Shown: positions 46,660 to 61,600 of the stretch, piece after piece
Numbering within the stretch: the first letter of the stretch is position 1
Layout of the letters: each line of letters opens with the position of its first letter
Source of the DNA: Trichoplax adhaerens
Lineage: Eukaryota; Placozoa; Uniplacotomia; Trichoplacea; Trichoplacidae
Direction of reading: 5' to 3'
Assembly: GCF_000150275.1 (NCBI RefSeq)
Contig: NW_002060958.1
Location: forward strand, 628,272-692,271
DNA length: 64,000 nt
Notes under the pieces: model-generated
Database searches by the model: none
Seen by the model: only the letters and a program-made list of their open reading frames with translations
What the model was told of the DNA's origin: nothing
Position numbers and translations under genes: made by a program

Positions 46660-49600
46660 CTAAAACAATAATATCGAATTTTTTGATTGCTTGTATGCCA
46701 AGCTTAGTTGATATTAGTAGTGCTTATGTCTATTTAAACTGATTGAATATTAAATTGAACTTACACCGTAGATAGATCGGGTGGTCCAAAAAAGGATGTC
46801 TGTGTAACGAAAGCTAAGCTATTACCTTGTACGTATCTAAAATAGCAATAGAGTTAATTATGTTAACATGCAAGATAATAGAGTAACTTCGAGTCTACAT
46901 GTTTTATTTTAATTTGCTGCATAAAAATAAGAAAATATTTGTTAACGTATAATTTGTAATAAGAGTGCTTACAAAAATTTTATTCTCAGTAAACCTCTAA
47001 AACACCGGTTATGAATAACGATTATCTCATTATTTCTAATATCCCTACCACGAAAAAATCAGAGACGGTCAGAAATATTACCGGTATTAAAAATCTGCAA
47101 TTTACTTATTAGCTTTTAATTTATTACAAAGTTTCGATGAATGGAAAATAAGTTCCTAGTTTTTGTTCACAAATATTGGAAATTTTGTTATTCGAAATAT
47201 TTCTAAAAGCGATAGTTGAAGATTATAATAATTTAGTACCATATATAAGCAGCTGTCTCAAAACAGCTTTGCAACAAGATAACGTAATGTACGATCAATA
47301 TGTCAATTCTTTGAACCACGTATCAAGCAACGATTTCTGCACTATCTGGAACACTTTTGCTCTACTAGAAGACTACACAAAGACTTAGACGCCTCGTATT
47401 TTAAGTTAAACACTACGTTTCAAAAATTAACTTATTACACGATATATTGTGTTTATATACTCTTCTTCAACAGTTCATGAGTCATAGTTAATACGATTAA
47501 CTTTAGTATCATTCACTGAATTAGACATTAATTTTAGCTACTGCTCTCGAATGTAGACCACAGTATCTACGAACAGAATATCTAATGGCTAATACTGAAT
47601 AGTCAGATTACGATATGTCCTATCACGGAATATTTCTACGATAATTTACAATCTACCATAAGTAAGTTACAATCACTATGATTCGAACTGTAAGTAAATA
47701 CCTCGTATTCCCTAATATAACTATTAATTTAGTATATGTATATATGTCACTGTCATATAAAGTCAGTGCTATATTAAAACACAGTATGTAAAAATTAGAA
47801 GTTAACTAAATAAGGATAGGCTAACAAAATTATCCTAGCATAGATATTTCTACTCTAATACAGTATATAACACCGTCACAGAAGCATTCTAAGCATCGTA
47901 CCTATGGAAAACTAAAGCATAAACTACACTAAATCGTTTAAGTAATTAAATACTGATTCATTTGCCATTAAATTATGAATCACGTTAATTTTTGACACTT
48001 ACAGACTCTTCAACGCATAAAGCTGTAGCTCTGTAGAGAATGTTAGATTGTAGAGTCTATTTCCTGCAATATGGCTTTCAAAAAAACGAAACGGAATAAT
48101 TCATAATTAAATTATTTCTAAGGTTTAATTCAGCGTATACCATAATGATTAATTGTAGGTAATTTAACAGGAGTTTAACTTATCTAGAATTCCTTTGTTG
48201 AATTTTGAAATTTTTAACAAGAGCTAATGCGTAAGCTATTTCGGAATATAGAGAACTTACAGCGCCTCGAGATTCTTGTAACTGTCCGCAGCAAGGTTTG
48301 CAATATCGATTGATCCTAGGTTATTATTGCTGATATCTCTATTGTTATTGTCACGCAATATAATGAATACAATAAGCATGCATATATGCAAAATTTAGCA
48401 TTATAAATTATTGTAACTAGTGCATAAAGTATATGAAGCATTAACATACAAATATTGTAAAGATGAATACAAGCGGAAAGCATTTTGAGGGATGTCAGTA
48501 ATTGCGCAATTTCTCATTTTGCTGAAATGTAATTATTTTGAAGGTAGTAGTTAATAAGGAGTGTCTCAAGATACTCGGACTTTAAAATTTATAATACGAA
48601 AGTAATTAATAGATATATTTTAGTCTTATAGCCAAAACTATTGATGTTTAGTATTGAATGCGTTACTAATTTTAAAGTGGTAGAATTTTGGTGCAATTGA
48701 TTGCCAGCCAACTCAAAAGGGTGAAGCTTATTCAACTATTTATAGCTTTAATAAAAGTAACTAATTAAAAATTAAGCTACATTTTGCATTCATAGAGCTA
48801 TTTTGGCATAGTAGTCTGTCTTTTCAACTGTCAGCATAAGTACAAGAAATGGGAAATTCTACTATTCATGTCGTTATTCAGGTCAAGCAAAGGATGTAAA
48901 GCTTACAATGCTGTTATGTAAATTACTGTTCGTCTTCTCAGAATTCCTTTGATATTTTGCAGTCTTATAGGATTGTCACTAATATCCCTAGAAGTATTTA
49001 ATAGGAGTATAGATAATATTTTATAGTAGTAATCATCCATTGCCATTTTTTGTTGTGTGCATAGGGATAGATTTACTGTTAAGGATTTCTAATTCAGATC
49101 ACAAAAGAGGTTATAGCTACCGAATGGATATCTTAATTTATTGTTTTACGTAATGGCAAATGGAATCCTTACAGGCTTCGAAAAAAATACGGATCAATAT
49201 CGGTAGATAGTTTCTTAACGTTATTTCCAGCTATGTTTCTATCAAAAAATAAATTTGCGATGATCCAATGGAATTTTGCTTAAAATTTTCAGAGATAATG
49301 TGGACTTACATTTCATATATTGTGTGGAGGTGATTCAAAAGCTTTTTACCAATGTCTACACCATTTTTTATCAAATTGTTGTAACTTGCATTTCTGGAAG
49401 TAAGGGGAATGCAAAAACTGTATTGCTGACCAGTATGATTAATTTTTATTAAAGTACTTTAAGTAACATAGTAATAATACTTACATGTGGCTTAATCTTT
49501 CGAATATTAATTGGCAATTTGATTCGATGTGGGAAATATTATTGTTATCAAAGATACTATAATAGAGTAAAATTTATATTCTTGGATAGCACGTAAAAGT

Positions 49601-52600
49601 ATGGGTACATTTTTATCGATTTCTGTAGTGTAAATATATAATTTAAAATATTTTTGCTGAAAGTTTTCAATACTGCTATTCATGATTTTTAAGTTAGGAC
49701 TGATGATATGATATTAAACTATATAAGAAATATTACGAACAAGACACTTAAAGGTGACAGCCCCTCGCAAGAAAGATTGCTAATAATATTGTTTCCAATG
49801 TCTCTGTTTAGAGGTAAAATAATAATTTAAAAGTTCACTTAAGTTTTTTTGCATAATATTTGTTACAGTTTCTGAAATCTATAGCTTACAGGTTTTTTAT
49901 CTTGGTGTGTTTCATATTTCCAATGGCGGATAGACGATTATTACGAATATTTCTAAATAAAAAAAGTTGACTTATTCGCTAACGTATATTTATCTAATAC
50001 TTTTTCCTTTTCCCGTAGGAATTCGGTAATTACAGTAGCAAACCGTATGACAAGAAATCTTATATTTCTTACAGGCTTATTAATTTGGTATTATTAAATC
50101 GTAATGCATTCCATGAATCGATGTGATTACCCTCCAAGGATCTAATATAGACATAAAAATGCAGCTATAATTTCTTAAGTTTTTGTCCACTGTAGTATAG
50201 AAATAGGAGAAACCTAGTAAGCATTTGTTGTATAAAAGTTTCAGAGTAGAAAAAGTCACTTTCGATTTGAATCCATTAGTTAGGATTGTAACATTATTAT
50301 AGTAATAGATTATCATAAAGGCATCGCCATAGTATAATCTACTGCTTACGATTAGTAAGTATGTTCTCGCAGCCCGTTTCAAACAGTATAAAAACTTACA
50401 GATTTGTTAAGGAACTTATTCCATCAAAGGTACTCTTTACCGATCGAATTCGGTTATTGTCTAGATATCTAGACAAATAAGGTGTGATATTTAGTTTTCG
50501 ATGTTACTTACTATTAAAATTTTTGATAGACCTATACACATAAAATATTAGAAGGAATCTTACAGAGTGTTTAATCTAGTATTTGCAAAATAATTTTCCT
50601 CTAAATACTGGATTTTATTGTTACCAAGATACCTAGAATTACGGATTAAAATCAATTCTGTAATTTGGGAATAACGAATCTATTAGCTGCTGATGACTGG
50701 TGTATATTTTAATTTTTACATGCTTACAATTCAGTGAGTAGAGATAAATTTCTGAAATTTTTAAGGTCCAAAACTTGGATATCATTTCCGGCTAGATTTC
50801 TGGTTTTCGTTATTAAGGCAATTAATTATTTTTTATCATTTGTAAGCTACCTTTTTTACTTAATCGTTTACCAGTGTATAGATCATGCGAATCTTTTCGT
50901 AACTATCAACATTTTCAAGGTCTAAAACTTATCTTACACCCAGTAAATATTATGAAAATAAAATTATAAAAATTATAATATTTGTTAGGATTATTCAGAT
51001 AAAATTATTTAGACTTATTCTGGAGATTTTTTACTAATATTGCAGCATCAGTAGTGCATTAAAACTTTAACTGCTTAACAAACCCTATTAGTCTGGCTTA
51101 ATTTAGATGATGTAACATGATATTGTACACGTTTGTGTACGAAGTTCGCTGTATTGGCGAAATGCCTAGTCAGTTCGTAAACGGCAAAAATACCAAAATA
51201 CGTAAATTAGAGAAACCGTCTTCCTTTATAAATCAGAGAAACTATCTTTATTCATGCAGTAATGTTACTAAAAAGACAGAGATTCTCTGTCCTTTTGATG
51301 ATTATAATAATAATAATAATAGATTAATTCAAATAATCAATAATATATATATGAAACTTGCACTAACTGAAGTAATAGCCAAACATTTAGAGCTACTATT
51401 ATCAATTAAGCAGTTATTATTGACCTCATATGCTCTCAAAACATGAAATGATTCAATAAATAGAAATTTTGAAAGCTGTTGATAATCTGCAAATTTTATA
51501 ATTATCGTTAATTCGCAACGAGCTTAAACGATCAGAAAATATCACCGATTAGTGAATTATAGATATTAGCCGTCGGCTGTGATGGATAAAGTACAATTAG
51601 CCTTTACCGAACTTAATTCTGTGGTACTAGAGAATTAATGCTATTTCAGTTAACTAACTATAGAAACTAGGTACGCTATGCTATGATCGTAAAGATTGGC
51701 GTGAAATTAAGTGATGTTTTTAGCTACTGTATAGATTTCTATTTCTAGTCCTTAATTTCAACATTATCCAATAGTATTGTTACTTGTACGCTATATATTG
51801 ACTATCAGATTTGGTCTTATGTTAATTTATACATTGTTTTAGATTAATGCCACATATATATTTACTTGTTAAAGTAAACGGGCTAGGGTTTGGATTTGTT
51901 ACATAACTATTTAGGATAGAAATATTTAATCTAAATTATATCTACTCGGACTTACAGAAAACTTAGACTTATTAATGGTTGCAAAAAGGTCAAGTCTTTT
52001 AGGTGATTTCCACGTAAGTCTCTATACGTATAAAAATCAAGAGAATTTCAATTTCTTAATTTACTTTAATAAATAATTTCTAAGAACGAAACTAAACATT
52101 TGTAGAAATTTCTATATTGTTTCATTGTCTGTACGTGAATAGGTACTCTTACAGTTTCCTGAGACTTTTTAAATTAGCCATAGTCAGATCATGAACACTA
52201 TTCAAACGATTATTACGTAGAAATCTGAAATTGGAATATTGACGTTAATATATTTTAATAAAGTTCAAAGGCTCATGTTAGTAGATTTATTGTTGTAGAA
52301 TAGGATTCTAAAGAATCATTTAAAAGATAGCAAAACTTACGATGATTTATAGGTATAACTTATCTAGTTAAATATTATTTACATTAGGCAGTGGATAAAT
52401 TAGAATCTCTATACTTACAGTTCTTGCATTTTTATTGGATGATTTAGTGTAACAAAAAAATTTGCATCAATGGTATGATATCTATTCCAACCTAAATGAC
52501 TGATATTCATTGGCAATTTTATTTACCAATTCTAGTAAAATAATTGTTTAAATTGCGATTCTGATACAGGCTGACTTACAGTGATTCTAGCGATGGTACA

Positions 52601-55600
52601 CCATTAAAATTGAGCGGAGGGGATTCTTGCAAGTAGTTATGTGTTATTTTCCTATTATTAGTTAGTCGTAGTGTTAGTAATAGGAGACATTCAATAAATA
52701 GATGCTCAATTCATTGACAAGCTTTTAGTAGGTAATACTTTAGACAATTTAATACATATTTAAGATTTCATTTGCAGCTGCTAAAGTATTGCTATAAATT
52801 TATAAATTTTATTTCTAATTAAGCAGATTTATTTGAAAAATAAATTTAGCGTATGCCTTACAAAGTTTTGCAATCGTAAAATTGCAGGTTCGGATTTTCA
52901 CTTATTTGATTATATGATAAATCTCTAAACAATAAAAGTAAATTTAAATGTAGAAATATTGTATTTGTATTCTATAGTATTGTATCGAATATCGTATAAG
53001 TTGCCATCGTTTTATATGTTTGAGAGCATATACTATTATTGCAATTCGCATCATAAATAGTTTTCTGTAATGTACAAAGATTTTAAAACTAGCGTTTTAA
53101 TTATCAGAAGTAGATTTCTCTCCGTGAATTTCATTCTAAACTAAAATTTTATCACCGAAGACAAATGGTAAAAAATGTAATATTTCATTATTTCAAACGT
53201 TCTATCTAAGCCTACAGTTATTGGTACAATTCTAATTATATAAAACTAATATTAAGGTAACTGCGATCCAAAATTTTAATTCTAGGTAAAGTTACGTAAT
53301 TGCATCAGGTTATTAGAATTATTGCTTCCCAGCAAAGTACAAATTTTATTTTTTACCTAATCCCTGTAACACAATGATTAATAGTTTATCCCTAAAATAG
53401 TGACCCAAATTTATACTTATACGATCAAGTTTAACTTACAGCTCGGCAAGCGTTTGGTTTCCATTGAAAATATCAGGACCGCTAAGTCTTCTGATATTTG
53501 TCTTTTCTAATCCTCTGTTAACAAATGTTGCATTTTGAGTAAAATCTGAGGCTTATGATGGACTTTACAGATTTTTGAGTTGCCCCTTAGCTTTTAAAAG
53601 TGCATATCCGTACATTACAGTGTAACTTTCACTAGTAAGCCGTAATATACTGTCAAAAAATAGCTTATCTAGGAATGTAGTAGTGATGATTTATCCATGA
53701 TATTTTACGTAATTTTAATAGAGAATGGCATACCTCAGTACCAAAAATTAATGTTTACTTAGATTTACTATAAATACTGTCGATTTATCAACAGCGTTTA
53801 AGTTCAAATTTGTCTAAAGAGAGACGTATTATTCGCTGTAATTTCCTGAATATAAGAATGTTATTGCTATTTAGAGTCGTACTATAGATAAATAATGAAC
53901 AAAATGGGGCTGATATCAGGCTCGTAAAGTTTAATATTTTCGTTATAAATTTCGGTTTGTAACTATGACATTCCAATGTATTTGTGAATAAGGAATTACT
54001 AGATCTAGTGCTAAATATAACGATCAGAGAAGCGTAGAGGCCGTAAGTTTAATAATATTTAGTATTAATTAACTGATACAAATTAAGCTTAATGCAGGAA
54101 AATAATGGATTTCATAAATTAGGAGCAATATATAAACCTTAAGTTATCTATTTTTGTGTTTTTCAAAGAGATAAAATTTACTTACAAAACGCTTAGTGTA
54201 ACATTTGCCGAAAATATTAAGCCATTGAACCTGGATAAGTGATTTCCTGCTAATTTCCTTAGTATTGTTAGACAATAATTGATTATTACTTTATATAAAA
54301 TACGCTTTAGTCTTTACATGATTTCTAGCTGACAAATTAATACAAATATTTGACTACTCATTTCATCCATTACTATCGTGTATACTGGTACATATTTGCG
54401 CAATATTGTTCTTTAATGAATCTAACGTATCTAATGTGGTCGATTTCTTACAGATCAGATGGTAGTTAATAGCAATGTTAATGATTCTTTGTTGTTTGAA
54501 CTACTATTCCGAGTGTAGAAGAATTTAAGAAAATATACTATTGAGAGTACTTACAGTGTAGCAAGTTTTGCTAGTTTGGTAAAGGCGACTGGGCTAATTG
54601 TGGATATCTGATTACTTTCTAAAGATCTAAAATTGAGATTTAAGGCACATCTTGATTATAAGATTATTGTTTGATGGAATAGGTTATTAGTTAAGAAAAC
54701 TATGCTAGCTTTAAATTAGGATAGTTCCTAGTGAGATATCAGTATGTATTTCTATCTGTTCCACTTGCTCCTAATTAAGAATCGTAAGGCCTGATAAAAA
54801 TATTGACATTTCTATCTACGAAGCCTATTAATTTTTTAACTAACTGTTGGTGCTATAGGCTTACCAAGAGAACATCTTATTATCCTATCTGATAACTACT
54901 GCTAAACCTTAAACTAAAATCTTATATTACCGCTTTATTGTTTAGAAACGAATGTTAATCGTCTGCCGAGTGCAGCTGTAGTTTGAAATATGATTTACGT
55001 ACACATACAAATATAGCGATTATACGCTAAAGTAGAAGAATTACTAGAATTTGTATTGTTTTACTAAAGTGTTTCACCCAGAATTTAGTCGTAATTTAGT
55101 TAATCATCCATCTGAGATTTCATGAGAAGGTGAACATTTACATTTATAATTAGCGTTTAAAAAAAAGATTGAATAACAGAAATAATATAATTGACTTTAT
55201 ATAAGCGAAATGATAAGATATCCCTACAAGGTATGCAAATCCTTCATTTTCTCAAAATCTTGACTTCCAATAGAGCTGATGATATTCTCGTCTAGTTTTC
55301 TAACAGATTAATTGATGTGATTGAATTACACTTACTTAAAATTTTGTTTTACGAAGGCGGAAGAGCTTAGTATTCAATTCTTTAATGTAGATTTTATAGA
55401 AATTGTAATAAAAAGTATCTAACTAATCTATCTAACAGGAAATAATTTAATTGTCTCTAAAAAAGTTGTCCAAGTCAAGATAAAGTTAAAAGTGATCTTC
55501 ATTACGATGTTCTAAAATACTGTAGAGACAAGAATCTGAAATGAGGTATTCTAAACTGGCATGAAACAGGTTTCTATCATACTCCTTAAATATCCCATTT

Positions 55601-58600
55601 TAGCTTAATTTATAACAGTAATGAATTCATCTATAATAATATTTAAATCTGATTCACTAACTTACTCAAATAGATGATATGATCAAAATATTTTACTGTA
55701 TGAATCCTTTTACCTAAGATGTAAATACTCTTGTATTACAATCTAATTACATAAGATTTTGGGCACCACCTGAATTATAGAGTATGACATTATGTTTAAC
55801 GTACACCTTATTTTGCTTAGATGTTCGACTGTAATTGGTAAGTATCATCAACCAATAAGTATAAGAAATCAACACTTTCTAATATTAGCAACCTAATTAT
55901 ATCAGATATTACTTCTAAAATAATCATGCATAGTATGCATCTCTAAAAGTATGCAGTAATATAGTTAAAAATTTAAAATAGATTGAAAACTTACAGCAAC
56001 TGTATAGAAGTTAAATTGTAGAATAAACTTAAATCAAATATTAGATTATCGACCAGTCTCCTAAAGTTACATAAGAAAGGCGTGTTTTAGGAAACAGATT
56101 CGATATACAAAGTTGGTATTGTTGTTTCAACTACTAGCATAATAGTAAGTTTTTAAAATAAGATCGAAGGTTTCGCAAGAAATTTCACAGCAGTAATTTT
56201 AAACTTTCTCGTTGCTTGTAAATACATGACGCCAAGATAAACGTGTTAAATTAAAAAATGACGTGCAGTTTAATAAAATTTTATGAATGATATAAGTGTA
56301 CACATATTATGTATATTCTAGTCATATTTTACATTTCTGGTTCTTTATACATACAGTTCTCGCAAATTTCGCAGATTCCGAAATACATTATCTGAAATGT
56401 TGCTGATACTGTTTGAACTCAAGTGACTAGAGGAAATAAATTATGCGTGGATCAGCTATTAACTATAAATATATGCATTACTTGAGAATTAATTAGTGGA
56501 GAGTCGCATAATATCATTATGGTATATAATCTCTTTTAAATCCTGTCAACATATCAATATAATGATAAACTTCAGAAAACTCTACTTCATTAGCGACTGG
56601 ACGCAATTGATACTATTCTTAAAATACATCGTTATATAAAAGCATCATACTGACTGCTGTAAAAAAATCCACTATTCTGCCAATTTAATAACTTACAGCT
56701 CTTGTAAAATAACAAGATCCTCAAATGCACCGACCATGATGTTGTTTATTTCGTTTAGATTCAGATTTCTAACATGATTTATATTTACATAAATAATAAT
56801 TTGTAGCAATCTCTAAAGGTGATATTCGTAGAGAGCTAAATGCCGTGGTTATTTTTGCTAATGCAATTAAGTAAAGCGACTACTGCTTGGATTTAAATTA
56901 GTCAAATAGCTCTATAGGTAGGCAAAAGTTCATAACAGTACAATAGGTTTTGTGGTTTATCTAAGTTAAAACTGTATTTTTCTTAACAGCTTTACAGCTA
57001 CATTAGAACGAGCTACTATGACCAGATTATATTTGCTAGCATGCATTAATTTCTGCATCGTATTGCAGGCAGGCAAATACTAATTTTGACTTTGCTTGAA
57101 AGTAGAAGTTTGCCCAAATTATACATTTCATACGGCTATTGTAAATTTATTTATAAGGTATCAAAATGATATGAAGGACTTACAGAGTCAGCAATTTTTT
57201 TAAACAACTAAGCATCGATTCTGATATATTTTGCAGTTTGTTTTGATCTAGATATCTAAAAAAATAGACAAGAGTATATTGACGTTTACTCTGGTATTTT
57301 TCATTGATACAGGTGCCTCATTTCTAGGAGTATTGCATATTTGTAGATTCGGTAGTGCGGTATCAAAGTCCAAAGTTATTTATTAAGTATTCTAGATTAT
57401 AACTTACAAACGTTTTAGCTTCAATAGCGTACAAAATGAACGAGGAGCAATATCTTGCATGTTATTATAGCTGAGTTGGCTAAGAAGTGAAAATATGATA
57501 TACAGAAACTATATTTAGAAAGGTTTTCCACTGTATGTAGTCATAGGTTTACTGTAAGTATCGTGTAATATGATAAGTTTTTATTTCTACCATAGGCGTT
57601 AATAAAATTGTCTGGATACTAAAAAATTGACCAGCATGTTAAAAGACAAGGCTAATGTTTGCTTACAGCTTAAAGAGTTTGCCTAGGCATGCAAAAGTTT
57701 TATTAGTAATCTTAGTCAGTAGATTTCCGGTAAGATCTCTATTAATCAACATATTAGTATCAGCAATGAAAATTAATGAACGAATTAATGAACGAATTAA
57801 TGCATATTGTTACTTTACTATTTCGGTGTTATAACCGAAATTTAAAACGAGGAACTAGAACTATCTAGGCCGACCATGCGATTCAAATTTATTGGCTTAT
57901 GGGCTCTAGGTTATCTATGCTTTAGCTAGTTAGATAATGATTATATAAACAGGGATATAGAAACTAAGCTGTAATTTATGCAAGTATCCGAACATATAAA
58001 TTCATTAGTAAAGTATGATCAGTAAATTCCAGGTAAAACTATCTATAGACAAATACTGTATGTTACGTTTAGAGTATAAAAGTAATTTTATAGCAAGTAA
58101 CTTTAAAAGTAGTTTAGGTTAGCATTTTGTAAAATAAGTGAAATTAACCATAGCAAAGAATCTCACACTTACAATGCAGTTAGGCTCATGGTTTCACAAA
58201 ACGAATTATTTTCTATGTCTTGGATGGCGTTATGACTTAAATTTCTTTAATCATTCAATAAAAGTTGGTTTAGGTAAGTGTTCAGTACAATTATATGCTG
58301 TAAATTAAGGAGACTTGTTCTCCAACAAAATTTCCGTAATCATTTAAACTGAGCACGTGTAGCTGCTACTATCTTTTAGCATTTTCGGATTTTGCATTAA
58401 ATGAGAGCGAATAAAATATGTAATTTCCAACAAGGAAATTTTATTATAAATTTGCTTAATAGGGAATTAGCGTAGGTATTTCGGCTATTGTCTACCTGTC
58501 ACGGTACGAACTACCGTGAAGAAATAGCTATCTAAATTTGGTTAATATAATATAGTGATAATATATTACAACTAGTTACTTAAAATAGGAATTACTCTAA

Positions 58601-61600
58601 TTATAAATGTGTTACAGTAAATTTAATGCTGTGCTGTAATGTGCACTGAAATGATTCTGTGAATGGACATATTGTAGTCTGACTGTGAAAAATTAGTTAG
58701 TAGATGTTCTCACCTAAGTATTTTTATAAGATGACTCATGATTGTTAGTTGCTGTAGAAGGGTATATAAACCCATCAGATAGTTGAATAAAGTAGTTCTC
58801 AATTGTCTAGTTGAGTTTAACGAATCAAAGGCGTCTAAATTCTTGTGAGTAGGGATACTGAATCCCGGAGACTACAGTAATTTAGAAATTTATTTTACGT
58901 TATCCTTGTCACGAAGCTGGTTTGTGACACTACCCTAATAAAGAGGTGCCAAGTACATCCGCAGTGTTAATGCACAGTAAGCATTCATAATTCATAACTG
59001 TCTACAGTATAAACAGTAACAATAGCAAATTTAGTTACAATATGACATCAGTCTTCATAAGATACCATTGAATTGGTTTCTAACTAATAATAAAGTATCT
59101 AAATGTAAATGTGGAATTTGAATAGTTATGACGCAAAGATATTACGTAAAGAATGGATCTTGAACACCTAACATTTATTTGGTTGATGATTTACTGTATG
59201 AAAATTAAAAAGTGACGGTTACTACTGAATCGATTTTTAATTAGGTGCATCTTTCTAGTAAAATTTTCGAAACATACCCTAAGTATTAAATTAATTTTTA
59301 TACTCGTATTAATTTATGAAGTTTATCTTACAATTTTTGAAGGTTATTTAAACAATTTAATCCATTTCTGTTAATCTTCCTGAACTTGTTAGAGTCCAAA
59401 TCTCTATAGTCCAATGGAGTGTTAGCAAGAAATACCAATAATTTGTAAGTAACATTCGTAACTTTGGAAAGCCTTATAAACTTATCAATTAACAGTGTAG
59501 TGCCAAGTCAGGGATTTCTCTAAGCAAATTTATGAACCCCAAAATCTTTCATAATGTTAAGGTTAATCAATTTTACTACTTTTGTATTTAGCGACTTCAC
59601 ATTTATGAAGTAACCTTAATTTTGAAGCTCACAACGCTAACTTGACTGGCTTGCTTTCATTGCAATTAGCAATTTTTAGTAAAAATAGCAAAGTCTGGAG
59701 TCTATTATTTTCACTTACAGAAGGGAAAGTGAAGGCATGTCGCAAAATGCCGATGGCGCTATTTCTTTGATTAAATTCTGGCTTAAAATCCTGTGTACGA
59801 GATATTATAGATTTTTTAATTTGGTTTCTTATAGGAAAGATAGTAAAGGTTACACTAGAAAATTCTCCTTCTCTACACTTAATTTATCCTTTAATTTAGT
59901 GGTTACTAGTAGAATTAAATTACGACCATAAATATTAATGGAACTTTCAGAACGTTATTTTATATTAAATCGCTTTATAAAAGATACTTTCGTATTAAAT
60001 TTTTGAATAAAGATTGCCGAAATAGATAATTTTAAGTCATCATACACGAAAGTATCAAAACATAAAATTATGGATACTGTTTAAATTATGTTGAGAATAA
60101 TACATAGAATTCATTCTCTATCATTATCTAAATTTGATTAATTCTATTTTAGATATAATCATTATACTGTAACATTTCAAATGCTAACAGAATTAAATAG
60201 TATCAAACAGGCTGAAGATCGGTGCAAATGAAGCTTACAGGCGATCAGTTTTCGGGAGACAATGAAAAGAATATTTATCAATTTTAGTGAGAAGATTCCG
60301 GTCGAGATGTCTAATTTCCTCAGAAATAAATTATTTTTCAAAGAATATGACGTACTAATATTAGCAATCTTTTGAGTCATTAATGTTATTATTTAAATGT
60401 AACTTACAATGCTTGTAAATTGGTTGCGCCACAAAAAGCTCTTGCTTCAATATCTTCTATATCATTTTTCCTTAAATATCTGTAAAAATTCAATACGTCG
60501 TAGTGATAATCGAATTAAAGATGGTCGAACTAAATTACCAAAAGATTTAATAGGTGATGGATAGACTCTAGACTGAAAAATTCATAAAAATTTAGAAAAC
60601 TTCTTTAAATATTTGACGGAAAAGGAGTACTGTAGCTACTCCGATCGATCTAGGATGTCATAACATATCGGCTACAATAACACGCAGCTACAGGTAATAC
60701 TATACAACTGTAAGTAGATGATAGCTATTGCAAATTTCTCCGGAATAGTATGCTGTGCAATCCACTTGTGTGCTACAGTTAACGAGATGAGTCTTCCTGT
60801 TAGCTGTTAAGCAAAATGCGCATGCTATCCTAATCTAGCTATAGTATCAATTTAAGAAACGTTAGTGAAATTACTAAAGTTGTTCAGTACGTTTTGCCGT
60901 TAACGAATGAATTTAAGGAAAACTAGAATAGGTGCAATGACAGATAGCACCTTATACACAAATTAGAGCTATCTTGTGAGATAATGTGGCCTCTAATTTA
61001 GAAGAAGAGACTTTAAACATGACTATGTGTACGATTAATGCTATTGATAATATTAGTTTCAGACTACAGCAGACATAAATTTTCTTATCATAAATATCCT
61101 GGTGATGTTGCTATCAATTATGAATTAATATACTGTTGTTTGACTAATGAAGTAACATAATATAAGGAATAAATGTTTTGATATCTTACTGAATTTTTAG
61201 CTTACAAAGTGCTTAGTGTCTTAAGGCAGCTTATAGATCCTCTAGTAAGATTGGTAATGTGATTTCCTGATAAAACCCTAAAATGAAACATTTTAGGTTA
61301 ACAAATTATAAAACTGGCGCTAATTTCCAAAGTTTATATAAAATTAAAAATTTATTTATTGCCTATACGGAGAAGCATTACGCATCCTCCTTTAGCTCTA
61401 ACATGATGCAACTAGAAAAATTTTAGAAACAATTGCTATTTCCTGCTTCAATATGTTTCTTAGTCTTTGCAACTTGTTAGGCACTACTGGATAATACTCG
61501 TATTTTACGAGTTCATCAACTATTGGCAGTATTATATGTACACATTTCGGCAGATCTCTTCAATTTCTAGCAGAACAGCCACGGCATTTATGCAAATACA

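Noticed and set aside
46973-46996. 24-bp frame with AG and GT borders between the 7TM exon and the nearest LRR exon
   Set aside because: Phase would fit, but a 24-bp exon coding GLLRIKF has no LRR or hinge features; such short bordered frames occur by chance in AT-rich introns.
50080-50382. 100-codon minus-strand open frame
   Set aside because: Overlaps a well-supported LRR exon in another frame and has no family features.
51117-51446. 109-codon plus-strand open frame with ATG in an intron of the LRR receptor
   Set aside because: Low-complexity Asn run, no domain, antisense to a gene; likely chance, though it is the longest unexplained frame.
54452-54503. Possible extra LRR exon (SSNNKESLTLLL) next to a good donor
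   Set aside because: Length breaks the phase, the frame meets TGA and the Leu/Asn spacing is wrong. At best a decayed exon.
55336-55395. LRR-like frame (ILSSSAFVKQNF) next to a donor
   Set aside because: Contains an in-frame TGA and ends too early; not counted.
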